Assembly (NCBI GenBank): GCA_003558125.1
Contig: PWMQ01000072.1
Span: 1 to 64,000, forward strand
Origin: Natronospira sp.
GTDB taxonomy: Bacteria; Pseudomonadota; Gammaproteobacteria; Natronospirales; Natronospiraceae
Length of the DNA: 64,000 nt
Direction of reading: 5' to 3'
The translations under genes were made by a program, and so were the position numbers. Numbering within the stretch: position 1 is the first letter of the stretch; the number at the start of each line of letters is the position of its first letter. The notes under the pieces were generated by a model. It made no database searches, was not told the origin of the DNA, and saw nothing but the letters and a program-made list of their open reading frames with translations. Below are positions 1-7,934 of this stretch, in pieces.

Positions 1-9
1 AAGGTAAAT

Positions 10-43
10 GGGCAAGCGACCGGCTACCGGCCGGCCCTTGCCC
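10..43 (-). terminator. Possible hairpin terminator after the barrel gene
   Basis: A 7-bp inverted repeat (GGGCAAG/CTTGCCC) encloses a GC-rich inner palindrome just downstream of the minus-strand gene that ends at 72. The T tract on the minus strand is short, so terminator function is tentative. Confidence 0.35.
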
Positions 44-71
44 CTTCCTTTTTCCGGTCAGGCGGCGGGCA

Positions 72-653
72 TCACCAGGTTAGGCGTGCTCCCAGTCGCC
101 ACTGCCGGTCATCTCCGTGGTAATCATAACTGCCGGAGATGGCAACCTGATCCGAGAGCTCGAAAACGCCGTGGATCTGCATCAGTGCTTCGCCGGACTC
201 CGGGTCCAGGCGACTGACACCGCCGACCCGGGGACCGCCACCAAGCTCGAAGCGGGGGCTGATCCGGGTTCGAATGCCCGCCGCCATACTCACAGAGCGA
301 CGGGTGTCCTGCAGACTGACCCGGGCGGTTACCGGACCACCTTCCAGGTACCACATGCCCCGATCAGTGATCATGCCGCCCGCGCCGACCAGCAATGCGT
401 TGTATTCCACCGCCACTCGCCCGGGAAGATCCTGATTGTCCCGGCTCAGCATTTCCCGTTCGAGAATCAGCCAGCTGCCCGGGCTCACCGTCAGGCTGAG
501 ACGGCTGCTGGTGCCGGTGATGGCATCCGCGCTGTCCGGGTCAATACGGCTGTACTGGGCATCCAGGAAATCAGTGGAGAAGTCCAGATCGGAGCCAAGA
601 GCAGTGACAGGGGCTAGCAACAGGGTCAGCAGGCTGGCGCGGGCAGGGCTCAT
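72..653 (-). CDS. Putative outer-membrane beta-barrel protein
   Basis: The 193-residue product begins with a signal peptide (hydrophobic stretch of residues 5-18, likely cleaved near A18-L-G-S). The mature part consists of alternating polar/hydrophobic strands separated by Gly/Asp turns and ends in an aromatic residue (LTW), as outer-membrane barrels do. It resembles YfaZ-type small barrels in general pattern, but I do not recognise a family. The start has an AAAGGA ribosome site. It lies 11 bases after the stop of a small acidic protein and is probably co-transcribed with it. Function is unknown; a surface or porin-like role is inference only. Confidence 0.55.
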   Translation of the reverse strand: MSPARASLLTLLLAPVTALGSDLDFSTDFLDAQYSRIDPDSADAITGTSSRLSLTVSPGSWLILEREMLSRDNQDLPGRVAVEYNALLVGAGGMITDRGMWYLEGGPVTARVSLQDTRRSVSMAAGIRTRISPRFELGGGPRVGGVSRLDPESGEALMQIHGVFELSDQVAISGSYDYHGDDRQWRLGARLTW

Positions 654-664
654 TTAGCGGTCCT

Positions 665-898
665 TTATTCCTCTTCGTCATCCTGAAGGTAATCGTCTGC
701 CAGCTCGTCCTGCAAGCGACGCGCCTCCATGTATTCCTCGACGGATCGCCACTGGCTCTTTCGCTGACTGTGATTGGGGGCCGGCGGCCGATTGGCCGGT
801 GCCGTGGCGGCGAACAGCTTTTCCAGCTCGCCTGCCTCCTCCAGGTCCATTTCGTCATCGAAATCGTTGTCGTCCAGTTTCTTGTTCTTTCCGGCCAT
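665..898 (-). CDS. Small acidic protein, PA3496-like
   Basis: This is a 77-residue, strongly acidic protein starting MAGKNKKLDD and ending in DDEEE. The segment WRSVEEYMEARRLQDELADDY near the C-terminus recalls the R-x-I/V-E-x-Y-x-E-x-R-x-L pattern of the small PA3496 family annotated as putative envelope-integrity proteins; the match is from memory and tentative. An upstream ATG at 958 would add 20 residues. I prefer 898 because AGGAGG lies 11 bases before it. It is the first gene of a two-gene minus-strand unit with the barrel protein. Confidence 0.55.
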   Translation of the reverse strand: MAGKNKKLDDNDFDDEMDLEEAGELEKLFAATAPANRPPAPNHSQRKSQWRSVEEYMEARRLQDELADDYLQDDEEE

Positions 899-1080
899 GC
901 CGCAGCCTTCCTCCTGATTTGCAATGCCCTCGAATTCGGGCAAATCGGGGCGCAGCATTTATATAGCTTCGCGGCGCGGAAGGAAAGGCCCTTTAAAGAA
1001 AAAAATGACGCTATCAGGCAATGGGTCTCCGGTGGCCGGGCATATTATCATGGTGGGAAACCCGACCCGAGGAGACAGTC

Positions 1081-1506
1081 TTGCTTCAGAAGGAACTCAA
1101 TTTCCCCATGCCCGGGCGCGGCACCCGCGATATCACGGCCGACATTGCCGCGGTGGTATCAGACAGTGGAGTGGGCACTGGTCTGTGTCACGTCTTCTGT
1201 CGTCATACCAGCGCCTCTCTGGTGATCTGCGAGAATGCCGATCCGGAGGTGCGCGACGACATGGAGCGATTCCTTTCCCGTCTGGTTCCCGATGGCGATC
1301 CCATGTTTCGCCATGACGCCGAGGGTCCGGATGACATGCCGGCCCATGTTCGCAGCATGTTGACCCAGTCCGGTCTCAGTCTGCCGGTGACGGGCGGTCG
1401 TTTGCTGACCGGGACCTGGCAGGGGGTTTTCCTCTACGAGCACCGCAGCGGCAGCCATGACCGTCGGGTGGTGGTGACGGTCATGGGGGAGGCGGGGGGC
1501 GCATGA
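1081..1506 (+). CDS. yjbQ: YjbQ family protein (UPF0047)
   Basis: The 141-residue product matches the YjbQ/UPF0047 family in length (E. coli YjbQ about 138) and in its conserved core: GTGLCHVFCRHTSASLVICENADP and a C-terminal TGTWQGVFLYEHR segment with the conserved histidines. Family members have been reported to have thiamin-phosphate-synthase-type side activity; the physiological role is unsettled. The start is TTG at 1081, chosen because GAGGAG lies just upstream and the length then fits the family; ATG at 1051 and the codon at 1021 would add non-conserved residues. Its stop overlaps the start of the thioesterase (ATGA), so the two are translationally coupled. Confidence 0.85.
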   Translation: MLQKELNFPMPGRGTRDITADIAAVVSDSGVGTGLCHVFCRHTSASLVICENADPEVRDDMERFLSRLVPDGDPMFRHDAEGPDDMPAHVRSMLTQSGLSLPVTGGRLLTGTWQGVFLYEHRSGSHDRRVVVTVMGEAGGA

Positions 1507-2030
1507 ATCTCTGGTTTCGAATGATTCGGGTGATCATCCGGGCCCTGTTGGGGCGCAAACTGGATCCCCTGGGCCTGTCGGTGGTTCATTTCCGGGTCTG
1601 GCCCCACGATCTTGATGTGAACATGCACATGAACAACGGCCGCTATCTGACCCTGATGGATCTGGGGCGGCTCGACCTGATGATCCGGACCGGCATGGGG
1701 CGACTGCTCCTCCGGGAACGCTGGATGCCCATCGCCGCTTCCGCCATGATCCGTTTCCGTAAGCCGCTGCTGCCCTTTCAGCGCTTCCGGCTGGAGACAC
1801 GTGTTCTATGCTGGGATGAGAAATGGTTTTTCCTGGAGCAGAAACTGGTCCAGGGGGACCGAACCGTTTCCGTGGCCCTGCTCAAGGGCTGCATGCGCGT
1901 CTCGGGTGGTCATGTGCCACCATCTGATATCTTTGAGAAGGTGACGGGGTGGGCGCATCCGGCGCCTGAGATGCCGGAAACGGTGCAGCGGTGGGTGGAG
2001 GCAGAAGATGCCGTCAAGGAGCAGGTGTGA
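1503..2030 (+). CDS. Hot-dog fold thioesterase family protein
   Basis: A 175-residue protein of the 4-hydroxybenzoyl-CoA thioesterase-like superfamily (4HBT_2/THEM6-like). The segment VWPHDLDVNMHMNNGRYL carries the D-x-N-x-H-M-N-N-x-x-Y signature typical of these acyl-CoA thioesterases, and the C-terminal half has the expected central strand pattern. It presumably hydrolyses acyl-CoA or acyl-carrier thioesters in the cytoplasm; the substrate cannot be told. The ATG overlaps the yjbQ stop and its own TGA overlaps the next ATG, making a three-gene coupled unit. Confidence 0.8.
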   Translation: MNLWFRMIRVIIRALLGRKLDPLGLSVVHFRVWPHDLDVNMHMNNGRYLTLMDLGRLDLMIRTGMGRLLLRERWMPIAASAMIRFRKPLLPFQRFRLETRVLCWDEKWFFLEQKLVQGDRTVSVALLKGCMRVSGGHVPPSDIFEKVTGWAHPAPEMPETVQRWVEAEDAVKEQV

Positions 2031-2533
2031 TGTCCGATGATGCAATCCAGGTTCGTCGTGCCAAACCGGCTGATGAGGCCGTGATCGCCGAATTCAATCG
2101 TGCCCTGGCCATGGAATCGGAGGGGCTGGAGCTGGATGCCGCTCTGGTCCAGTCCGGGGTTCGCGCTGTGCTGGCTGACCCGGGCCGGGGCTGCTATTTC
2201 CTGGCCGGGCAGGCGGGGCAGGTGGTGGGCCAGATCGGGCTCACTTATGAGTGGAGTGATTGGCGGAACGGGTTTTTCTGGTGGATTCAGAGTGTCTACG
2301 TCAGGGAGAGCCATCGTCGCAGTGGCGTCTTTCGTGCCCTGTACCATCATGTGGAAGCCATGGCCCTGGAGGATCCGGGGTGCACCGGTCTGCGTCTTTA
2401 TGTGGAGCCGGAGAACCGCAAGGCCATTGAAACCTATCTCTCCCTGGGGCTTTCGGACGCACCCTATCGGATGCTGGAACTGGATTTCTCCGAGCCCGAC
2501 CGGGAAAGCCGTGCGGCTGAAAAGGATGACTGA
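2030..2533 (+). CDS. GNAT family N-acetyltransferase
   Basis: The 167-residue protein has GNAT fold signatures: an N-terminal QVRRAKPADEAVI segment, a central strand WIQSVYVRESHRRSGVF with the R/Q-x-x-G-x-x/F acetyl-CoA-binding turn, and a late LYVEPENRKAIETYLSLGL motif. It likely transfers an acetyl group to a small molecule or protein amine; the substrate is unknown. The start is ATG 2030, directly overlapping the thioesterase stop (TGATG), in preference to an in-frame upstream codon at 1991 lying inside that gene. Confidence 0.85.
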   Translation: MSDDAIQVRRAKPADEAVIAEFNRALAMESEGLELDAALVQSGVRAVLADPGRGCYFLAGQAGQVVGQIGLTYEWSDWRNGFFWWIQSVYVRESHRRSGVFRALYHHVEAMALEDPGCTGLRLYVEPENRKAIETYLSLGLSDAPYRMLELDFSEPDRESRAAEKDD

Positions 2534-2566
2534 GTGGGGCGCCGGTGATAGAATTCCGCGCAAATC

Positions 2567-2642
2567 GGGGCCGTAGCTCAGTTGGGAGAGCGCAGCAATC
2601 GCACTGCTGAGGTCAGGGGTTCGACTCCCCTCGGCTCCACCA
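2567..2642 (+). tRNA. tRNA-Ala (CGC anticodon)
   Basis: A complete cloverleaf of 76 nt with CCA encoded. The acceptor GGGGCCG pairs with CGGCTCC and contains the G3:U70 pair that identifies alanine tRNAs. The anticodon stem CAGCA/TGCTG encloses loop ATCGCAC, giving anticodon CGC, which reads GCG. A terminator follows directly. Confidence 0.95.
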
Positions 2643-2647
2643 ATATC

Positions 2648-2676
2648 TAAAAACCGGGCGATGCCCGGTTTTTTTG
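2648..2676 (+). terminator. Rho-independent terminator after tRNA-Ala
   Basis: The perfect stem AAACCGGGC/GCCCGGTTT with a 3-nt loop is followed by a seven-T run, six bases after the tRNA CCA end. Confidence 0.9.
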
Positions 2677-2760
2677 TGCCTGAAATGGGGGGGGCACCTG
2701 GGCCGTGCTTGCTGTTGGCGCATTCAAAGTGATGGGCAGATTGCCTTCGATTCAGGGGCT

Positions 2761-2791
2761 GAAATCGCGGATGAATCCGCTCCTACGGCGG
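2761..2791 (-). repeat. REP-like element, copy 1 (reverse)
   Basis: Read on the minus strand it gives CCGTAGGAGCGGATTCATCC followed by GCGATTTC. It is nearly identical to elements at 40281-40308 and 49051-49078. The core GCGGATTCATCCGC is an imperfect palindrome, as in REP sequences. Confidence 0.85.
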
Positions 2792-2810
2792 CTTCGGCAT
2801 ACGCTAGTGG

Positions 2811-2840
2811 CACCGTGGGAGTGAATTTATTCGCGATCAA
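2811..2840 (+). repeat. REP-like element, degenerate copy (forward)
   Basis: CACCGTGGGAGTGAATTTAT followed by TCGCGATCAA matches the consensus of the other copies with substitutions inside the palindrome. It lies opposite in orientation to the copy at 2761-2791 about 20 bases away, the arrangement of a REP doublet (REPIN). Confidence 0.7.
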
Positions 2841-3057
2841 AAGCCTCCGGATGGCACTAAGGTATAAGACTGAACCAAACACTCCCAGAGCACGGCCCAG
2901 GTGCCCCCCACTCCCTGAGCAAGCCCACCAGGCCCGAAGCCGGGACGTCCCTCGTCATCGAAGGGCACTATCCCCAATCGAGCCCGACAGATAACGAGCC
3001 AGTGGCCCAGACAAAGAGAAATCCGTAGAATGGTCCCGCCCCATCGCCAGACCGCAA

Positions 3058-3134
3058 GCCCCGGTAGCTCAGCAGGATAGAGCAGCCGCCTCCTAAGCGG
3101 CAGGTCGCAGGTTCGACTCCTGCCCGGGGCACCA
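3058..3134 (+). tRNA. tRNA-Arg (CCT anticodon)
   Basis: A 77-nt cloverleaf with encoded CCA. The acceptor GCCCCGG pairs with CCGGGGC, and the anticodon stem GCCGC/GCGGC encloses loop CTCCTAA, giving anticodon CCT for AGG codons. The 3' end of this gene is partly duplicated 183 bases downstream (3297-3321). Confidence 0.95.
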
Positions 3135-3663
3135 TTTTCCCAACGACCGGCCTTCAAACCGTCCCGGCTGCAACTGACGCTCTGGGACCGCAGGCGTGCG
3201 AACCTGCGCGCAGGAGGCACGACGCACTTCCCTGTGCGTCGCCCTCCGGGTTCACGGGCTCCGCCCGTGAATGTCAAATGGCTCCGGGCAATTTGTCGAC
3301 GCCTGCCCGGGGCGCCATTTTGTATTCTTTGAATGGCCCGCGCCTTCGGCGAAGGTTCCCGGCCTCAGCATTTGCTTTCTGGCCGTCTCCCTGCTCGAAA
3401 CCACCGCGCAAATACGGATTCCCGCTGACATTTTGCCCGCCCAGCGGTTTCTTCCCGGCGCCGAATCCGATACACTATACCGCCGTTGCGAATTCACTTG
3501 GAGCGGCACCCAGGATGCGGTCCACCACGCTTCCCGGCTACTTACCGGACGGGTCCTTATGGCCCGGTTGTCGCCCATGCCCGCAGCAATCCCCTTTCCG
3601 GCACGGATCCTCTATCCGTCGCCCGTTCTCAAGCCTCTCCAACCGAGTTGGTGACTGATACCG
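3135..3663. other. Intergenic stretch between tRNA-Arg and sucA
   Basis: This 529-base stretch contains two small hairpins (GACGCAC/GTGCGTC near 3220-3240 and TTCACGGGC/GCCCGTGAA near 3250-3271), the partial tRNA-Arg copy, and the leader of sucA. A TATAC-like hexamer near 3475-3481 could be a -10 element, but I cannot pair it with a clear -35. I see no convincing gene. Confidence 0.6.
3297..3321 (+). repeat. Partial copy of the tRNA-Arg 3' end
   Basis: Twenty-three of 25 bases match the tRNA-Arg 3' terminus plus flank at 3114-3138 (CGAC-x-CCTGCCCGGGGC-x-CCATTTT). Direct repeats of a tRNA 3' end are the usual footprint of site-specific integration, but the 158 bases between the copies contain no integrase. 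Confidence 0.75.
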
Positions 3664-6609
3664 ATGAGTGAAACTCTCGAGCAGAAGTACGCGACTTCGC
3701 ACCTTTTTGGTGCAAATGCACCCTTTATTCTCGAAATTTACGAAAAATACCTGGAAGATCCCGGCGAGGTGCCGGATGAATGGCGGAATTACTTCCGCGG
3801 CTTCCTGGATGGCCAGGGCGGCAGTGGCGCCGATGTCGCCCATGGGCCCATTGTCGATGAAATGGCCGAGCGGGCTCGTGCCCCGCGGATGGCGGCTGCC
3901 GGCAGTTCCGGGTTTGATCCCAGGCTGGCAGAAAAACAGGCAGGTGTCGCCAGGATGATCCAGGCCTATCGTGGGCGTGGGCACCGGGTGGCTGACATTG
4001 ATCCCCTGGGCCTGCGGGAGAAGCCGGAACTGGACGAATTGCAGCCGGCCTTCCACGGGCTGTCCGATTCGGACATGGACACTGAATTCTCCACCATGGG
4101 CCTGTTCGCCAAGGACTTCATGAAGCTGAGGGATATCATTGCCCAGCTTGAGCGCCTGTACACGGGGCCTATTGGTTTCGAGTACATGCACGTCACCGAT
4201 CCGGAAGAACGGCGTTGGCTGCAGGAGCAGTTTGAGCGCCGCCAAGTGGATGCCCTGCTGGATGATGACGAAAAGCGGCTGCTACTGCGCCAGCTCACCG
4301 GTGCCGAAGGCATCGAGCGCTACCTGCACAAGAAGTACGTCGGCCAGAAGCGATTCTCTCTGGAAGGCGGCGAGTCCATGATCCCGCTCCTGGATGACCT
4401 GATCCAGCAGGGGGGCAAGGATGGTCTGGATGAAATCGTCGTGGGCATGGCGCACCGTGGACGTATCAACGTGCTCATCAATGTCCTTGGCAAGAGCCCG
4501 GAGGAATTGTTTTCCGAGTTCGAGGGCATCTATGACGATGATATGGAAGACCGCTCCGGCGACGTGAAGTATCACATGGGCTTCTCCTCGGATCTGGAGA
4601 CACCCGGTGGCAATGTCCACGTGGCCCTGGCATTCAACCCTTCCCATCTGGAGTTCGTGAATCCGGTGGTCGAGGGCTCGGTTCGTGCCCGCCAGGACCG
4701 CCGTGGTGACAAGGACGGCAAGACTGTCATGCCGGTTCTGATCCACGGTGATGCTTCCTTTGCGGGTCAGGGTATCGTTCAGGAAACCCTGCAGATGTCC
4801 CAAACCCGGGGCTTCTACACTGGCGGCACCGTGCACATTACCGTCAACAACCAGGTGGGCTTTACCACCAGTAATCCCCGAGATGCCCGTTCCACGCCCT
4901 ATGCCACTGATGTGGCCAAGATGATCGAGACGCCGATTCTTCACGTCAACGCCGATCACCCGGAGGCGGTTATTTTTGCCACCCGCCTGGCCTTGGCTTA
5001 TCGGCAGCGCTTCCACAAGGACGTGATGATCGATCTGATCTGCTATCGCCGCCATGGTCATAACGAGGCAGATGAGCCGGCAGTGACCCAGCCTGGTATG
5101 TACTCGGTGATCCGCTCCCATCCCACGGCCCGGGAGATCTATGCCGAGAACCTGGTTGAGGCCGGTGTGGTGAGTGAAGAAGATCCTCAGAAACTGCTGG
5201 ATGAATATCGCGACGACCTGGATGCCGGCCGCATGGTGGCGCCCAAGAGCCAGGGCATGATCGGCAATGAGTACACCGTCGATTGGAGCGAGTTCAACCT
5301 GAAAGACTGGGATGAGCCGGTGGATACCACTATCGACGGGGATCGAGTTCAGCAACTGGTAGAGGGAATCACCACGGTTCCCGATGATTACAAGTTGCAC
5401 AGCCGGGTCCAGCGGATCATCGATGACCGCAAGAAAATGGGGCAGAGCAAGATACCCATGGATTGGGGTTTTGCCGAGACCATGGCCCATGCCAGCCTGC
5501 TCACCGAAGGTTATTCGGTTCGCATCGCCGGCCAGGACAGTGGCCGCGGCACTTTCTTCCACCGCCATGCGCGGGTCTACAACCAGGAAGACAATGCCGA
5601 GTTCATTCCGCTTCAGCACCTGAGTGACGATCAGCAACCCTTCTATGTTTATGACTCCCTGCTTTCCGAGCAGGGGGTGGTGGGTTTTGAGTACGGTTAT
5701 TCCACCACCAACCCGGACACGCTGGTCATTTGGGAAGCCCAATTCGGTGACTTTGCCAATGGTGCGCAGGTCATCATTGATCAGTTCCTCAGCTCCGGTG
5801 AAGCCAAGTGGGGCCGTTATTGCGGTCTGACCCTGTTCCTGCCTCATGGTTATGAAGGGCAGGGGCCTGAGCATTCCTCCGCCCGCCTTGAGCGTTATCT
5901 GCAGCTTTGTGGCCAGCACAACATGCAGGTCTGCGTCCCGTCCACGCCCGCACAGATGTTCCACATGCTGCGCCGGCAGATGGTGCGCAAGTTCCGTAAA
6001 CCGTTGATTGTGCTGACACCCAAGAGCCTGCTTCGACACAAGCTGTCCACCTCGCCGCTCAGCGACCTGGAGAAGGGCCGCTTCCACACCGTAATTCCGG
6101 AAGTGGATGAGCTGGATCGCGACAAGGTTCGGCGGATTGTCTTCTGCTCCGGCAAGGTCTACTACGATCTGCTTGAGGCCAGACGCCGCGACGAGATCGA
6201 TGATGTCGCCCTGATTCGTCTGGAACAGCTCTACCCCTTCCCGCAGAAAGCTTATCGGGAAGCAATCAAGACCTATCCCAACGCCCGTGAAATCGTCTGG
6301 TGTCAGGAAGAGCCGAAGAATCAGGGGGCCTGGTATAACATCCGTCATCGCTTGCAGGCGCCGCTCACCGAAGAGCATGGTCTGCGTTATGTGGGCCGTG
6401 CCACGGCGGCTTCCACTGCGGCCGGTTATTTCAAGCTGCACGTTAAGCAGCAGAAGGCCGTGATCGAGTCTGCTCTGTCTGCCGGTGGCACCACCGCTTC
6501 GGGCGGCGGCAAGAAGAAGGCCGGAAAGAAGAAGGCTGCCGGCAAGAAGACGGGCGCCAAGAACACGGGCAAGAAATCCAGTAATAAGAAAACCTCGGAG
6601 AAAGCATGA
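3664..6609 (+). CDS. sucA: 2-oxoglutarate dehydrogenase E1 component
   Basis: This is the thiamine-diphosphate-dependent decarboxylase of the 2-oxoglutarate dehydrogenase complex in the TCA cycle; it forms succinyl groups on the E2 lipoyl arm. The 981 residues include the N-terminal E2-contact region ([19 protein letters not shown]), the ThDP/Mg site [10 protein letters not shown] (D363) with VNNQVGF (N395-N396), and the C-terminal transketolase-like region ([17 protein letters not shown]). E. coli SucA is about 933 residues; here the last 40 or so residues are an added Lys/Gly/Ala tail with 14 lysines in the last 33 positions. The stop overlaps the sucB start (ATGA). No sdh genes precede it. 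Confidence 0.97.
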   Translation: MSETLEQKYATSHLFGANAPFILEIYEKYLEDPGEVPDEWRNYFRGFLDGQGGSGADVAHGPIVDEMAERARAPRMAAAGSSGFDPRLAEKQAGVARMIQAYRGRGHRVADIDPLGLREKPELDELQPAFHGLSDSDMDTEFSTMGLFAKDFMKLRDIIAQLERLYTGPIGFEYMHVTDPEERRWLQEQFERRQVDALLDDDEKRLLLRQLTGAEGIERYLHKKYVGQKRFSLEGGESMIPLLDDLIQQGGKDGLDEIVVGMAHRGRINVLINVLGKSPEELFSEFEGIYDDDMEDRSGDVKYHMGFSSDLETPGGNVHVALAFNPSHLEFVNPVVEGSVRARQDRRGDKDGKTVMPVLIHGDASFAGQGIVQETLQMSQTRGFYTGGTVHITVNNQVGFTTSNPRDARSTPYATDVAKMIETPILHVNADHPEAVIFATRLALAYRQRFHKDVMIDLICYRRHGHNEADEPAVTQPGMYSVIRSHPTAREIYAENLVEAGVVSEEDPQKLLDEYRDDLDAGRMVAPKSQGMIGNEYTVDWSEFNLKDWDEPVDTTIDGDRVQQLVEGITTVPDDYKLHSRVQRIIDDRKKMGQSKIPMDWGFAETMAHASLLTEGYSVRIAGQDSGRGTFFHRHARVYNQEDNAEFIPLQHLSDDQQPFYVYDSLLSEQGVVGFEYGYSTTNPDTLVIWEAQFGDFANGAQVIIDQFLSSGEAKWGRYCGLTLFLPHGYEGQGPEHSSARLERYLQLCGQHNMQVCVPSTPAQMFHMLRRQMVRKFRKPLIVLTPKSLLRHKLSTSPLSDLEKGRFHTVIPEVDELDRDKVRRIVFCSGKVYYDLLEARRRDEIDDVALIRLEQLYPFPQKAYREAIKTYPNAREIVWCQEEPKNQGAWYNIRHRLQAPLTEEHGLRYVGRATAASTAAGYFKLHVKQQKAVIESALSAGGTTASGGGKKKAGKKKAAGKKTGAKNTGKKSSNKKTSEKA

Positions 6610-7850
6610 GCACTGAAGTAAAAGTACCCCAACTACCGGAATCCGTTTCCGACGCCACGCTGGTTGCCTGGCACAAGCAGGCAGGCGATGCCATCAAGCG
6701 TGACGAAAACCTGGCCGACCTGGAAACCGACAAGGTGGTGCTGGAAGTTCCCGCACCGGCCGACGGTGTGCTTAAGGAAATCAAGGTCGAGGAAGGCACT
6801 GTCACCAGTGGGGACGTGATTGCCATAGTAGAAGAAGGTGCCGAAGCCGCGGCGGGTGCCAGCAAGGAAGAGGCCAAGGATACGGGTGACGACAAGGCCG
6901 AGAAGGCCGCCAAGAGCGGGGGTGATGAGGATAAGTCCGCTGCTGATCGACTGTCTCCCTCCGTGCGCCGGTTGGTGGAAGAGCATGACCTGGAACCGTC
7001 TGATATTGAAGGCAGCGGCAAGGGTGGTCGCCTTACCAAGGCGGACGTCATGGCCTATATCGAACAGGGTGGCGACAAGAAGGCCGACAAGAAGCCCGCT
7101 GCTGAAGCCAGCGAGAAGCCTGCCGGTCCTCAAGGGGTGATCAGCGGCGCCCGGGAAGACCGGCGGGTTCCCATGAGCCGCATGCGTGCCCGTATTGCCG
7201 AGCGGATGGTGGAGTCACAGTCAAATGCCGCCATGCTCACCTCATTCAATGAGGTGGACCTGACCGAAGTCATGGCCCTTCGCAAGCGTTACAAGGAAAG
7301 CTTCGAGAAGGAGCATGGCGTACGCCTTGGTTTCATGTCCTTTTTCGTCAAGGCGGCTGTCGAGGCGCTCAAGAAGCACCCCATTATCAATGCTTCCGTG
7401 GAAGGCAAGGATGTCATCTACCATGACTACTGGGATATCGGTATTGCCGTATCCAGTGACAAGGGGCTGGTGGTTCCGGTGGTGCGTGACTGTGACCAGA
7501 AAGGCTTTGCGCAGATTGAAGGCGATATTGCCGCCTATGCCCAGAAGGCCCGCAAAGGCGGTCTGGGAATGGACGATTTGCAGGGCGGCACCTTCACCAT
7601 CACCAATGGTGGTGTATTCGGCTCGCTGATCTCCACGCCCATTATCAATCCGCCCCAGAGTGCCATCCTGGGCATGCACAAGATCCAGGAGCGGCCCATG
7701 GTGGTGGATGGTGAGATCAAGGCCCGTTCCATGATGTACATTGCCTTGACCTATGACCACCGCATCATTGATGGCAAGGATGCGGTCCAGTTCCTGGTGT
7801 CCATCAAGGAGAGCCTGGAAGATCCGGCTCGTCTGATGCTCCAGGTCTGA
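6606..7850 (+). CDS. sucB: Dihydrolipoyl succinyltransferase E2
   Basis: This is the core acyltransferase of the 2-oxoglutarate dehydrogenase complex, transferring succinyl to CoA. Of its 414 residues, 1-77 form one lipoyl domain with the modified lysine at K43 (LETDKVV). A charged Lys/Glu/Asp/Ala linker follows, then the E1/E3-binding domain at about 116-153 ([18 protein letters not shown]), a second linker, and the catalytic domain from about 185. The active-site motif [12 protein letters not shown] places H385 and D389. Translation is coupled to sucA by a 4-base overlap. Confidence 0.97.
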   Translation: MSTEVKVPQLPESVSDATLVAWHKQAGDAIKRDENLADLETDKVVLEVPAPADGVLKEIKVEEGTVTSGDVIAIVEEGAEAAAGASKEEAKDTGDDKAEKAAKSGGDEDKSAADRLSPSVRRLVEEHDLEPSDIEGSGKGGRLTKADVMAYIEQGGDKKADKKPAAEASEKPAGPQGVISGAREDRRVPMSRMRARIAERMVESQSNAAMLTSFNEVDLTEVMALRKRYKESFEKEHGVRLGFMSFFVKAAVEALKKHPIINASVEGKDVIYHDYWDIGIAVSSDKGLVVPVVRDCDQKGFAQIEGDIAAYAQKARKGGLGMDDLQGGTFTITNGGVFGSLISTPIINPPQSAILGMHKIQERPMVVDGEIKARSMMYIALTYDHRIIDGKDAVQFLVSIKESLEDPARLMLQV

Positions 7851-7862
7851 ATCAAGGATCAG

Positions 7863-7891
7863 GTCCCGGCCCGTCTGGGCCGGGGCTTTTC
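7863..7891 (+). terminator. Hairpin between sucB and lpd
   Basis: CCCGGCCC/GGGCCGGG with a 4-base loop is followed by a short T-rich tract (CTTTTCTT). It would terminate or attenuate transcription leaving sucB before lpd. Confidence 0.6.
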
Positions 7892-7934
7892 TTGCAGCCT
7901 TCGAATTCTTTAAAACTTTCTCAGGGGATTTTCA

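Larger units (their letters stand above)
2643..3057. other. Intergenic stretch between tRNA-Ala and tRNA-Arg
   Basis: This 415-base stretch holds the tRNA-Ala terminator and an inverted pair of REP-like elements (2761-2791 and 2811-2840). I see no convincing gene in the remainder; short open frames here lack ribosome sites and conserved motifs. Confidence 0.7.

Noticed and set aside
2674-2994. A 106-codon frame between the two tRNA genes
   Set aside because: It runs through the REP doublet and has no conserved sequence; the same REP-encoded peptide appears at each repeat copy.
3271-3658. Overlapping short frames upstream of sucA
   Set aside because: They pass through the partial tRNA copy and the sucA leader and show no coding signature.
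4282-6441. A 719-codon open frame antisense to sucA
   Set aside because: It lies wholly opposite conserved sucA codons, has no family motif or ribosome site, and is expected from high-GC third positions.
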